From Diogma glabrata (taxonomy: Eukaryota; Arthropoda; Insecta; Diptera; Cylindrotomidae), in contig OY856186.1 of the NCBI GenBank assembly GCA_963693315.1, positions 71,728,128-71,792,127 of the forward strand: a stretch of DNA of 64,000 nucleotides. Reading direction: 5' to 3'. The translations under genes and the position numbers were made by a program. Position 1 is the first letter of the stretch. Each line of letters starts with the position of its first letter. The notes beneath the pieces are model-generated. The model did not search any database, was not told the DNA's origin, and worked only from the letters and a program-made list of their open reading frames with translations. Shown in pieces: positions 30,565 to 42,830 of the stretch.

Positions 30565-32234
30565 ATCAATTTAACCGTAAAAAATAATATTATTTTAAAA
30601 TTGTTTTGCTTTGTTAAACAAAAATTACACAATATGAAAACAATTATAAGGAAATTCCCAAACACCATTGAAAATGATAATATTATATACAATAACATGA
30701 TAAAACACAAATCATTAAATGCAACCATAAATTCAATAGTTGAAAATCTTAAAAAATATGAAAACTTAGACTGTGTTCCAATCCATGCTAATTAGTACTA
30801 AAATTCTAAATTGAAATAGTCAAAAATTTAGTTGACTGTTTCCGCCATTTAATTCTAAATTTTTATGCCTTATATAAGCATATAATATAGCAACTCAATA
30901 TTTTATATTGAAATCTCCTCGTCGGACAGACCGTATATAATTCTAGTTTTTAACATTAAATGAAAAAACAAACAAAACAATGTTTAACTGTCAATTTAGA
31001 ATATATTTGAATTGGAACGATGAAATTGCCAATTTGACAGTTTTAGTACAATTTAGAATTTTGGTACTGAATAGCATGGATTGGAACACAGTCTTAGTAT
31101 ATAAATTTAGCACAAAAAATTCAGAACAATAAATGGGTAGTTAGTTCTACACACGAAGGAAGAAAATGGAGCTAATTACGGCACGACATATTTTTTGCGT
31201 ATAACTTCTGGCAACTAGTTTAGTTAAAGTTGATGACGTTCTTTCAACTTTTCTGAATGTGGCGTCAAAAAAAAAAAAAAAACAAAAAACAAAAAAAAAA
31301 ACAAAAAAAAAAAAACAAAAAAATACAAGAGTCAAAATTAAAAAATATCCTTCTTAATCCTACATTAACTCAAAATTATCTCAATATTATCTCAAAATAC
31401 GAAATAAACATTTATCTAAGTTTGCCCGCTTTTAAATCTTCCAGGGGACTGAGAACAGGGGACTGATAATTTGTCAGTATTTCGCTTAAAAATGACAAAA
31501 TTACGTCTAAAACAAAAAATAAACGGATTCTATACCAAGGGAATACATATTTACGACGTATAAAACTACAAAATTACCTGTAATTAAAATACTTTTTACG
31601 AAAATACTTGCCAGGGGACTGATAATTTGACTGGACAATGATGACTGTTTTGAATGATAAAACCTCGGACTAAGTAAAACACTTGCAATAATATATTTAT
31701 TGAACTTTAATTAATTCCTGTGACGAGCGATAACTTGATAGAAATATGAATTTCCACTATTTTCAATGTGTTTTGATTGGGCAGGAGAATAATAACAAAT
31801 TGGTGGGACAAACTTTAATAGGATATATCTAATATGAAATATAGAGTAATGTTATGATTATTTACACATTATTAAAGCATCATTATTCAAAATTATTACT
31901 ACAGAGTAAATTTGTCTCTGCACACTTAGAATCATTGATTATTTAGTTTACCAGCTTTGAATTTCAAGGTGGGACACGCCAGGGGACTCATAATTTGACG
32001 TTTTGAATATTTTTTTTCTAAGACATATATTTCGAAACTGGTTTATTTCGGGTGACCAGCTAGACATAGTTAAGGTTTACAAATTTCATGTAAAAAAGAA
32101 ATTTTTTTTTTATATTAATATACGAAATAAGCAGAGCCGTCCAAAATTCCTATGTTTGTAGAACTACCCAAATATACAAATTCCTACTTGAAATAGAAAA
32201 AGAGAAACAGCAACAGAATTGCAAACAAAATTTC
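30565..32234. other. Spacer between LINE-A ORF1 and ORF2, with insertions
   Basis: LINE ORF1 and ORF2 normally lie close together, so most of this 1.7 kb is probably inserted. It holds the MITE at 30769-31093, an A-rich tract at 31264-31323, and three widely spaced copies of 'ccaggggact' (31440, 31610, 31979), two of them followed by 'ataatttgac'. No gene seen. Confidence 0.5.
30769..31093. mobile_element. 325 bp MITE with TTA duplication
   Basis: GACTGTGTTCCAATCCATGC at the left is mirrored at the right. The inverted repeats run about 45 bases with a few mismatches. TTA lies directly outside both ends (30766-30768, 31094-31096). Three-base TWA duplications are the mark of PIF/Harbinger transposons, so this is probably a Harbinger-type MITE. 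Confidence 0.8.
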
Positions 32235-33046
32235 TTAATTGGTCTCTGCAATTTTATCAATGACGTGTTGTGGGCAAATACTAAGTAATTGATTTTTATT
32301 TTCAATAATAATACATTTGTTGTTGTTTTTTATTTTAACTGCAACTCTTCCATTTCTAGTACAAATTGATAGAAAAGACTGTTTATCAATTTTGCGAATT
32401 TTTCTAGCAAAATACAACAATTTGTTTGTTGGTTTATCAATATGTTCATTGATATAAAATGGCTCCTCCAATTCGGATAATCCAAATTTTGCAAGTGAAA
32501 GACTTAGTTCGTTTTTATTTAATGCTTTGCTTAAAATTTGGTTTTTCATTTCGCGATTATTTAATTTAATTAATAAAGAAGGTGAACCAGAATTTATTGA
32601 ATCAGGCAAACGTTGAATATCGTTGATTTGATTTATGAAATTTATTTAAAGATAATTAGATAATTTTTCAATAATTTTAATATCTGGAATATTATTATAA
32701 ATTGATAGTTTTGTAATAATAATGTTTGACATTTTTTTTTCTCGTTCAAATACATTTAATTTATTTTCAAGCGTATTAACATTAGATTCTAAATCACAAG
32801 GTGTAGACAAATGTTATTAGTTATGTTTGTGTTCATTTGTATTTTATTATTATGATCATTAATTTCACTTTGAATAGTCTTTAATGAGCAACTTAATTCT
32901 TGAAATGATTCTTGAATTTTATTAAAACCTTCCAGTTTCTTATGTATATCAAATAAAGAACTGCGCATTTCTGACATAAACGAATCCAACTTACTTGTAA
33001 TTGTATTCTCCTGTGTGCTTATCCTAGTTTTTTTGGGTGATCCCAT
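32235..33046 (-). pseudogene. LINE-A ORF1
   Basis: It starts at an ATG at 33046 (MGSPKKTRISTQENT) and continues with a coiled-coil-like segment (LDSFMSEMRSSLFDIHKKLE). A shift near 32800 and a stop near 32645 follow. The C-terminal half has LLIKLNNREMKNQIL, FYINEHIDKPTNKLLYFARK and SICTRNGRVAVKI. That half resembles the 'FP protein' domain (nucleic-acid-binding module known from baculovirus FP and many insect LINE ORF1 proteins): a short RRM-like region, then 'iNe.lt..nr.Lf..ar...' and 'vWtrnGkv.vk'. The order ORF1 then ORF2 on the same strand supports assignment to LINE-A. Total about 270 codons, broken. Confidence 0.72.
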
Positions 33047-33065
33047 ATGAGAGTCTTATAGAACA

Positions 33066-33553
33066 GCAGCCAAATTCTGTAACTGTGAAGTGGTGAAGTG
33101 TTAAAAATTTCTTCATTTCGATTTTATCATTAATTTTTTATCAATTTACCATTTTTGCGATCCTATATGCGATTTGAATGTTAAAAAATTTAATAGCAAG
33201 CGTCGCACTGTCAAACTTCAACAGTATATAAAATTAAATGTTTATTTTAACTTTTAACACAATTTAAACGTAAAACGTTTACAAATTTTAATATCTATAA
33301 ATATTTTAGAAAGTAAATTTGAAAAATAAATCTGTATTTAATTTAGAAATGCAATCTTAAAAAATCACATTGACGTTATTGTGTTTTTTGACACAATGTC
33401 AATCACAACAAAAGAAACGGTTTCATTTTATTGCCAAACAAAACGTCAGTGTTAACTTTAAAATTTTAAAACTTCACTCACTTAGATATTTTTGCGGTGA
33501 AGTGATAAAAAACTTATCACTTCACCGCTTCACAGTTACAGAATTTGGCTGCA
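33066..33553. mobile_element. 488 bp MITE with 35 bp TIRs
   Basis: GCAGCCAAATTCTGTAACTG begins the left end and its complement closes the right end. About 35 bases pair with one mismatch, followed by GGTGAAGTG motifs. It lies 20 bases upstream of the LINE-A ORF1 start. No clear target duplication is readable. Confidence 0.78.
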
Positions 33554-33779
33554 GATGTTGAAATAGGAATTGAATGTTAAAACACAATATTTTAATTAAA
33601 TTAAATTGATAACTATTATAGTTTAAATGAATTTAAAAACTTATTTATAATTATTGTTAAAAAATGGAATTTTAATTATTATTTTATTTTAAAAGAAAAT
33701 ATTTCTATTAAAATAAAAACAACCGTTTCGTTTGACTGCTATGATTGCTATGTAAAAATATAACTATTTTTGTTATTTT

Positions 33780-33809
33780 TACTTCACCACAATTTTAAAT
33801 TGGGTGAAG
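33780..33809. repeat. Short palindrome ACTTCACC...GGTGAAGT
   Basis: A 30-base near-perfect palindrome with an AATTTTAAATT core. It reuses the GGTGAAGT motif of the MITE at 33066-33553, so it may be a relic of the same family. Confidence 0.5.
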
Positions 33810-33959
33810 TAAAGCAATCTATCGTGAAAAAAAAAACTTACATACCCCAAATTTTGTTTTTTCTTTTGTTTTGGACCATCCTCTATCTAAATAGCCAGTA
33901 AAAATTTTGGTGTGCGTCTGTGTGTGCGTGGGTGGGTGGGTTTGTGGGTGGTTTGTACT

Positions 33960-35870
33960 TTCTGCATAGGATCTTGATGAAACTTTGGCAAATGATACAG
34001 GTTCACTTGAAAATGGAAGATCTGGATTCATTTCAAATTTGGACAAAATGGCGGGGGGTCTCCCGAACACATATTCCGGACTATGATCTTATTGAAACTT
34101 AGTATATAAGGTTTTAGTACAGTTTCCAACATTTCTGCATACCAACTTCCGGTTTGTCACTTCCGGTTAAAAAGTTTTTTTTCCAGGTGTTTATCCCTAC
34201 TGTAGCATACAATTATCGATCGATTTTGATGAAACGTTGGTAAAAGCTTTCAAGTAACATGAGAAAGATTTTATCAGCTTTTGGAGCACATTGGATAAAG
34301 GGTTTGGGGGTCCACCATACAACAGGTGGTTTTTTCCACAATGTTTTTGTTTGTTGGGAGAATAAAACATTCGTTCGTGAATGAATTTTGATGACACTTT
34401 GGAAAAAGTTGCAAACGTGTATGGCAAGGAACTGATTAGTTTTTGAGCGATATTGAACAAAATGGTGTGGGGTCCCTGGAGCACCTGTTTTTTTGAAAGC
34501 TCTATAACATCTGTACCTGAAAATTGAATTGAATAAAACTTGGTACATTAGTATTTAGTACGGTTCACAACAGTTCTACACCCCAACTTCCGGTTTTCAC
34601 TTCCGGTAAACATTTTTGTTTGTACTTTTTTGAAGTTGTTTCAGTGTCTTTATGCACACTACAGCCTACAATGATGAAGTGATTATGATAAACCTTAAGA
34701 AAAAGGTTCAAATTAGTGTGTGAAGATAATTATCATCTTTTGGGACACATTGATCAAAGTGGCGGAGGGTCTACCATACAAATGCTGACTTTTCACACTT
34801 TGTTTTTAAAGTTGGCAGCATACAGACTTCATTCTTTAATTTATTTTAATGACACTTTGAAAACAGATGGAGACTTAAATAACAAAGAACTGATAGTTTT
34901 TGGACCATATTGGAATAAGTGGTGGGGGTCCTCCAGAACACCTGTTTACTGTGTCACCATTTTTTCAATTTTGTTGGGAGCACATAGCATTCGTTCATGA
35001 ACGAATTTTGATGACACTTTGGAAAAAAATGCAAACATTTATGGCTTGGAACTGAATAGTTTTTGAGCGATAGTGAACAAAGTGGTGGGGGGTGTCACAT
35101 ACACCTTTTTTTTTGAAAGCTCAATCACATCTGTACCTGGTGATCGAATTGGATGAAACTTAGTAAATGAGCATTTAGTACGGTTCACAACAGCTCTGCA
35201 TCCCAACTTCCAGGTTTTCACTTCCGGTAAAAAAATTTTTTTGTAAATGTTCAATGTTTTTCAGTGTGTTTATGCACACTACAGCCTACAATAATGAAAT
35301 AATTATGATGAAACTTATGGAAAAGGTTCCAATTAATGTGAGAAGATAATTACCATATTTTGGGACACATTGATCAAAGTGACGGGGGGTCTACCATACA
35401 ACTGCTGACTTTTCACACTTTGTTTTTAAAGTTTGTTGGGAGCATACAGACTTCATTCATTAATCAATTTTAATGACACTTTGAAAAAGATTAAGACTTA
35501 AATGACAAAGAACTGATTAGTTTTTGGACAGTATTGGGATAAGTGGTGGTCCTCCCGTACACCTGTTTATTGTTTCAATGTTTGTTGGAAGCATACAACA
35601 TTCGTTCGTTAAGTGTTTTTGATGACACATCGTAGAAAGATGTAAATACGTATGGCAAGAAACTGATTAGTTTTTTTAGCGATAGTGAACAAAGTGGTTG
35701 GGGGTCCTCCGAGCATCTGTTATTTTGGAAGCTCAATATCATCTGTACCTGATAATCGAATTGGGTGAATCTTGGTACATAAATATTTAGTACGGTTCAC
35801 AACAGTTCTGCATCCCAACTTCCGGTTTGTCACTTGCGGTTAATTTTTTGTTTTACTTTTTCTCGTACAA
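33960..35870 (+). repeat. Complex tandem repeat, four units of 440-620 bases
   Basis: Units are marked by 'aacttccggt' and 'cacttccggt' at about 34158, 34598, 35219 and 35831 (the last with one change). Each contains shorter related blocks of the type 'attttgatgacactttgg', 'gaactgattagtttttgagc' and 'aagtggtggggggtc'. Unit 1 is shorter by one block. All frames here are repeat translations. A GT/TGGG-rich run at 33905-33955 precedes the array. Confidence 0.85.
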
Positions 35871-36479
35871 CAGAATTTATGTTTGTTGGGATACTACTGC
35901 TTTCTTTAATATTTTTATAACTAAAACTACGAAGTCTATAACATTGGTTAGCTTTTAATTAAAGTATTTGATGGATATTAGCTCATTGTATATCCAGAAC
36001 ACTATGTTTCCAGAGCTGTGGTGAAGTCAGCCTATGCATCAGAGTCGCAATATTTTTTATTTATTTTTTATATTGTTTTTCAACAAGAAAAATACTTTTT
36101 GCTTCACAATGATATAAAGTTGTGATAATGTCTAGGATACGCTATATATAAAAACATTCATAAAAACCAGGGCATGAGAGGGCATTATGAATTCATAACG
36201 TCCGCTATTAAGACCGTCAAAAACTAAATAAAATTATGTTTACTGTAATTTTGTCTACAAAATGTAAATAAATCTTATTAAATTTAAGCTAGTAAAAGAT
36301 TTTTATGTTTGTTTAAAAATGTTTAGCAACATTTTAGTTAATAAATGTTCATTTAGTTTTCCAAAACTATCAAAATATTTTAAACGTCATACAATGTTTT
36401 TGTCATACGCTACAAAATTTAGGAGAATTTGTTTACATAGCAACGTACAAACAACAAATAATTATTTTAAGCTTCAGAA
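35871..36479. other. AT-rich non-coding stretch
   Basis: Nothing recognised. Confidence 0.4.
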
Positions 36480-36599
36480 ATATGGAGGGGCTGAAATCTC
36501 ACAGCTCTGAAATATCAAGACTTCGGTCTGGGTTAAGGATTTTGATATAGTTTTCGGCAAAAAACTTTTATGCGGACATAGTTTTTAGTTAAACTCAGC

Positions 36600-37440
36600 A
36601 AACTTCTCAAAAACCTCTCCATTTAGTGTTTCGAGAAAATATTACAAAATCACAAATTCATATTTCTTTCAAAATTCCAAAAATTTTGTAAAAAATAAAT
36701 AAAATCAAACTTTTTCCAAAATCCTACAAATATTCCAAAAATTATTACAAAATCAAAGATTAAACTTTTTTCAAAAATTCTGAAAATACTGCAAAAATTA
36801 TACAAAATCAAAAATTGAAACTTTTTTCAAAATTCCAAATATTCCAAAAATTAGAATAAAATCATTTGATTTAAACTTTTTCTAAATTCTAATAATATTC
36901 CAAAATTTCTTAAAAATTCAAAAATTCAAACTTTTTCCAAAACTAAAAATATTGCAAAAACTATAGAATATCAAAAATTGAAACTTTTTCCAAAATTACA
37001 AAAATTATTATAAAATTTAAAATTTTTTAAAATTCTAAAAATATTCCAAAAATTCTTACAAAATCAAAAATTGAAACTTTTTCAAAACTCCAAAAATATT
37101 CAAAAACTATAACAAATTCAAAAATGTCCATGTCCAATTTCATTTTCATTTTCAGCAAACTATTCAAAAACCTTCAATCGATTCGAGAAAATATCACAAG
37201 ATCACAAATTCATATTTCTTTCAAAATTCCAAAAATATTGTAAAAATTTAATAAAATCAAACTTTTCTCAACATTCTAAAAATATTCCAAAAATTATTAC
37301 AAAATCAAAAATTAAAACTTTTTCCAAAATTCTAAAAATATTGCAAAAATTATTACAAAATCAAAAATACAAACTTTTTTCAAAATTCCAAAAATATTTC
37401 AAAAACTGCAACAAATTCAAAACTTTCCATGTCCAATTTC
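36600..37440 (-). repeat. Degenerate A/T tandem repeat, about 57-base period
   Basis: Repeated 'aaactttttccaaaattc' and 'aaaaattattacaaaatc' blocks; longer inverted relative of 21240-21540. Confidence 0.75.
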
Positions 37441-37560
37441 ATTTTCAATTACATTTACGTCATAAAAACAGCTACATTTTTTTTCCCAAAAAATTGGCTA
37501 AAAAAATCAATGAAATCATTTTTTGATACGCTTGACATTATCTTTTTGACAAACTTATGA

Positions 37561-40500
37561 TTTTTTTTTTTTTTTTTTTTAATAAAATGTGTTGTGTAAT
37601 AGGGTTTAGAATATGTGTCACAACAACACATAAATACCTTTTAAGACCTAGGTCTAGACCGGGACCTAGGCCCCACAACAACTGGCGTTCTAAGGTGTAG
37701 ATTAACGCTTTTTTTAAACATCTGTGGGTTGAAGTCACCTGAGACTAAGTGTTCCGGCAAACTATTCCATTTTTACGCAGTTCGGACAAAGAAGTCTCTC
37801 TGCGATCTGCCAGTATGACAGCGAGTGATCTTTACCGTTTCACTGGTTGCGGCAGCCGATTGCCGAGTGGAACGGGGGTAAGAATAAGTTTGAGGCATGA
37901 TGCCGCTGATTTCATCTGAGCACTGCTGATGACGATATTTGTAAAAAACAACGAGGTCAGCAACAGTGCGATGATGTTGTAGGGAATCAAGTTTTGATGT
38001 CAAAGTTCGATCACCCACAATTCGTATAGCTCGCTTTTGAACAGAGTCCAAGGGGGTCAAGATGGAAACAGAGGCAGCACCCCAAATTTGACAGCAGTAC
38101 TCCATACAGGGACGAATATAGGACTTATAAACATGGAGCAATTGGTATGGAGTGAAAAATTTTTTGCATCTATTTAGGAGGCCGAGTTTTTTAGACGCGC
38201 TTTTTGCCATCGCCATTACATGATCGTTCCAGAGTAGGTCATTTGAAACTGTGACACCCAATAAACGAATGTTTTTACATTCACCTATTGGTTCATCACA
38301 CATACTAAATAAAATATCTTTGGGGAACTCGGTCTTTAATCTGGAAACAATCAACAGCTGTGTTTTGGTGGAGTTGAAATTGACAAGGTTTTGGTCACCC
38401 CAGTCGGCGACTTTATTCAGGTCTTTGTTCACGTTTATGGCAGCGTCTCTACGGCAGGATTAATTCGTTCGTGCATTTTACTTTTTGAAGGAAGGGGCTC
38501 GAACGACTTGTGCAGAGTACTATCATCTGCGAAACTATTTATTGGGTTACTGGTGATTTTCAACAATTCGTTGATATAAATCAAAAATAGGGTTGGGGAC
38601 AATACTGAGCCTTGGGGTACACCAGCGTTAATTAGTTTAGACTCAGAAGAAAATCCGTCTAAGGTTACCGAAATGTATCGGTTGGATAGAAAATTTTGAA
38701 TCAGCTTCACAACATTGGGATGAAAACCGTACCCAACGAGCTTGTTGATTAAGTTGGCATGCCAGACTCGATCGAATGCCTTGGAGATGTCTAACGCGAT
38801 AACGTATGTTTCACCACCTTTATCAAGTATGCTGTTCCAACAATGCGCTACATAGTTTAATAGATCGGTAGTTGAGCTTTTGTTTCGAAAACCGTATTGG
38901 CTGTCGGATATTAAATGATTTTCTTCCAGAAATTTTGAAATATGTGTGTTAATATAATGCTCGTAGACTTTGGATAGGACCGATTGTAAAGCTATTGGCC
39001 TATAATTTGAGATATCGAATTTCGGTCCCTTTTTGGGGACGGGCTGGACGTTTGCCAACTTCCAGCACGAGGGAAATATACCAGATTTGTAGGATTGGTA
39101 GAATATTTTAGTTAAAGTTGGTGCAAGTTCTTTGGAAAAGGTTTTTAAAATAATGGGTGGAATATTGTCCATTCCTGATGCTTTGTTGATGTTTAACCCC
39201 TTTAAAAGTTTAGGGACTATTTTGGGTTTGAAGTGAAGTTCATTCATATTAACTCCTGAAGACTGGATTTGGGGTATTTCTTTAGGAGTTTCCAAAACAG
39301 TGGAGTTCAGAGCAAAGCGTTCAGCGAACAAGTTAGCTTTTCTTGCGGGATCATTGACGATTAAATCACCATCAATAATAGTGGGAATAGAAAATTTTGT
39401 ACTAGAATTTAAAGAATTGATGGCACTGTAGAAACTCTTGTCAGAAACAGACATAGACGTAAGTTTTGAGGCTTTCGCTCTGTCAATTTCGGACTTTTCG
39501 TTTGAGATAATCTGATTAGATATTTTGTTGGCCTTTAGATATTGGGATCGATTAGTGGGAGTTTTGTTATGAATCCAAATATTAAATGATCTACGTTTGT
39601 TTCTAAGTGCCGTTTTGGCAGCTTTCGAATACAAGTATTTTTGTTTGGGTTTTACTATGGAGAAAGGGACAAATTTATTGATAGCAAATTGGATGGTTTC
39701 TGTAAAGTTTTGAGCAGAAACATTTACATTGTCAGTGTAAAAACAATGACGGTCGAAAGGGAAACCATGGAAAAAATTTTGAAGACCACTCTTATCCATT
39801 TTTGAGTAGTGAAATATTTTACGGGGTTTGGGAGCTGTAGTTTTAAGTAAATCAGTTTTGATAACTGATGAGATTAAATAATGATCAGAATTTCCAATAC
39901 TACCTTTCGCGACATCGACACTTGTAATATCTGGCATTGTGGTAAGATAGAGATCTAAAAGAAAACTATTATCACCGCCATTACGGGGGGTGAAAGTCGG
40001 GCTTTTATCAATTTGGAATAGGCCCTGAGACGTGGCAAAAATTTCTGCCAATTTTCCACTATTGTCAACATCGTCGGTCGATTTTGTAAATTCCAACCAT
40101 GATTTGTTGTGAACGTTGAAGTCACCGTTAACGATAACTTCACAATTAGCGGACTTTGCTCTAATCTCGTCCATTATTTTTGTCAGTATATTAAAAAAGT
40201 TTGGGTTACGTTTGTTGGGGGACCGGTATAAAGCTATTGTAAAAAAAGTCATTTCTGGAAGACAAATCTTTAAAACCATTGTATTGAAGCCATCACCGTG
40301 TAGTTCAAAATTTGGAAGGCGCGTGTACGCAACACTCTCATAAATGAATGCGCATACGCCCTGATGGAGTTTGAAAGCTGATTCGAGCCTATATTTGGAA
40401 TTAAGCGATTCTATAAAGAGAAAATTTTCAGAAACTTGTATTTCTGTAAGGAATAGAATGTTCGGTTTGTCGTGCTCAAGATGATGTTGCACGTGGTCAT

Positions 40501-40897
40501 GGTTAGCGTTCAATCCGCAGATGTTTTGAACATGTATTTTAAAATTTTTTATTGATTCATATATGTTTTGTCCCTGCAAATTCCGTGGACGTGCCGCTTT
40601 ATGGGCGGGTGGATTGCGCAAATTTGCTTTACCACTTGCAGACTTATTTTTTTTCGGTTGTGCTGCCATATATATATCAAAATGTTTATTTTATTTTTTT
40701 ATGTTTTATTTTAAAATGCATAACTTAGTAAAAAATCCTATCATACTACAAAATATGACATATGCCAATATTTCATGATAAGATGAAGAAATAATAACAA
40801 AATAATAAGTGAAAAACAAATTGTGAGAAATTTGCAGAAAACAAAACAAAACTAAATGCCAATAATCCAGCTGATGCAGCGCACCCCAGACGCACCC
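37561..40897 (-). mobile_element. LINE-B, nearly complete non-LTR retrotransposon
   Basis: It has a 20-base T run (poly-A tail on the minus strand) at 37561-37580, a 3' UTR, an ORF2-type reading frame from 40669 to 37641 and a short AT-rich 5' UTR. The repeat-family sequence resumes at about 40898 ('ataatgccataattct'), which fixes the 5' edge. No ORF1 is present. A clear target-site duplication is not readable. Confidence 0.85.
37641..40669 (-). pseudogene. LINE-B endonuclease and reverse transcriptase, lightly damaged
   Basis: The ATG at 40669 opens 744 codons. A basic N-terminal leader (MAAQPKKNKSASGK) precedes an APE-type endonuclease with NICGLNAN, LFLTEIQVS, VNGDFNVHNKSW and GNSDHYLI. 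The RT has DISNYRPIALQSVLSKVYE, ALDISKAFDRVWH, AGVPQGSVLSPTLFLIY and the catalytic SFADDSTLH. A shift near 38440-38465 moves the C-terminal half into another frame (NLVNFNSTKTQLLI, SYIRPCMEYCCQIWG). One stop near 37773 precedes KWNSLPEHLVSGDFNPQMFK. Two lesions in about 1,000 codons mean recent activity. The same family is at 49.2-50.9 kb and as a tail at 6.0 kb. Its RT is related to LINE-C, not LINE-A. Confidence 0.93.
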
Positions 40898-40999
40898 ATA
40901 ATGCCATAATTCTCTATAATCATAATATATTTAGACGTCATACAAATTATTTATTTTATTTTTTTCAAAAAAATTGGGTAAAAAAATAAATAAAAATCT

Positions 41000-42000
41000 T
41001 TCTTTTGACACACTTGACAACATTTTTTTGACAAACTTATAATGCCATAGTTCTCAATAATAATAATAAAATCATTTCAAACAAAATTTTAATTTAATTT
41101 TTTTTCCGAAAAATTGGGTAAAAAAATAAATAAAAATCTTTCTTTTGACACACTTGACAACATTTTTTTGACAAACTTATAATGCAATAATCTAGATTTT
41201 AGTCTCACATACCAATCCCGACTATCAAGATTTCTCGAAATTCAATGTTCCTACTCGTAATCACTTAAAATGAACGTTTTTTAAGCAAAAAATATGCAAA
41301 TTTCCTTGTTTTGACACACATAATGATTTTTTTGACACACTTCCGGTACAGTTATCGAAAACAGCGTCCTTTCGGACCTGTCTCTTGAGTATACCTATTT
41401 TTAGAAAAAAAAATTTTTGAAATCCCTCCAGTGGTTTTCCCTGCAGCGTAGGTAATGACGGCCGGCCGGCCGGCAGACAGACATACATTTTTTTTTTGCT
41501 TTTTTAGAATCAGTAGGTCCTAAAACGTCGAGAAATGCGAAAAAAAAGTGGGGGTAGGAATTTCACTTTGAGCTCATGAATGTAATACTTGTCGTAAGTA
41601 ATTTCAATTCAAACAAACAATTTTATTTTTTTCCAAAAAGTTGGGTAAAAAAATAAATAAAAATCTTTCTTTTGACACACTTGACAACATTTTTTTGACA
41701 AACTTATAATGCCATAATTCTCAATAATAATAATAAAATTTCATTTCAAACAAACAATTTTATTTTTTTTCCAAAAAATTGGGTAAAAAACTAATTAAAA
41801 ATCTTTTGACACACTTGACAACATTTTTTTGACAAACTTAATAATGCTATAATTCTCAATAATAATAATAAAACTTCATTTCAAACAAACAATTTTAATT
41901 TTATTTTTTTTTTTCGAAAAATTAGGTAAAAAAATAAATAAAAATCTTTCTTTTGACACACTTGACAACATTTTTTTGACAAATTTATAATGCAATAATC
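41000..42000 (-). repeat. Tandem units of about 140 bases (copy 2)
   Basis: 'cttttgacacacttgacaac' recurs at least five times, with 'gacaaacttataatg' and 'caataataataataaaa'. Inverted equivalents of 17905-18480. Confidence 0.85.
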
Positions 42001-42830
42001 TAGATCTCACATACCAATCCTGACCATCAAGATTTTTCCAAATTTAATGTTCCTAATGTTCACATAAAATGAACGTTTTTTAAGCCAAAAGTATGAAAAT
42101 TTGCTATTTTTGACACATATAATGATTTTTTTGACACACTTCCGGTACAGTTATCGAACACAGCGTCCGTTCGGACCTGTCCCTTGTGAATACCTATTTT
42201 TAGAAAAAAAATTTTTGAAATCCCTCCAGCTGTTTTCCCTGCAGTGTAAGTAATGACGGACTGGATTCGGGTTGGATTACGTCGCTTTCCGGGCGCATTA
42301 ACCTACATAACGCCCTTGGTACATAAATAGCTATTTTTATATCTTTTCCTTACTTGTAATATAATATCAATAATATACAAAACACAGTTCGAAAATATTG
42401 TGGGGCTGAAATCCCACAACTCTGAGATATCAAGACTTCGGTCTGGGTTAAGGATTTTGATATAGTTTTCGTAATCACTTAAATGAACGTTTTTTAAGCC
42501 AAAAATATGAAAATTTGCTATTTTTGACACATAATGATTTTTTCGACACACTTCCGGTACAGTTACGAACACAGCCTCCTTTGAGACCTGTCCCTTGAGT
42601 ATACCTATTTTTAGAAAAAAAATTTGAAATCCCTCCAGCGGTTTTCTTTGTAAGTAATGACGGACGGCCGACCGGCTGACAGACAGACATTCATTCTTTT
42701 TTATTTTTTAGATTCAGTAGATCCTAAAACGTCGAGAAATGCCAAAAAAAAGTGGGGGTAAGAATTTCACTTTTTGCTAATGAATGTAATACTTTGGTCT
42801 TTCAGACCGAAGTAATTGTATTGTTTTATA

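Larger units (their letters stand above)
36480..42830 (-). mobile_element. Repeat family copy 2 (inverted), split by LINE-B
   Basis: On the minus strand it runs from the head 'aattacttcggtctgaaag' (near 42820) through 'gtctgtctgtc' and 'accggaagtgtgtcaaaa', tandem units of about 140 bases, the A/T tandem zone, to the 'cagagctgtgagatttcagc' tail near 36490. Head sections are present more than once (41.2-41.6, 42.0-42.25 and 42.5-42.8 kb), and a tail piece is repeated at 42.4 kb. Copy 2 is therefore a rearranged cluster. LINE-B interrupts it at 37561-40897. Confidence 0.6.
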
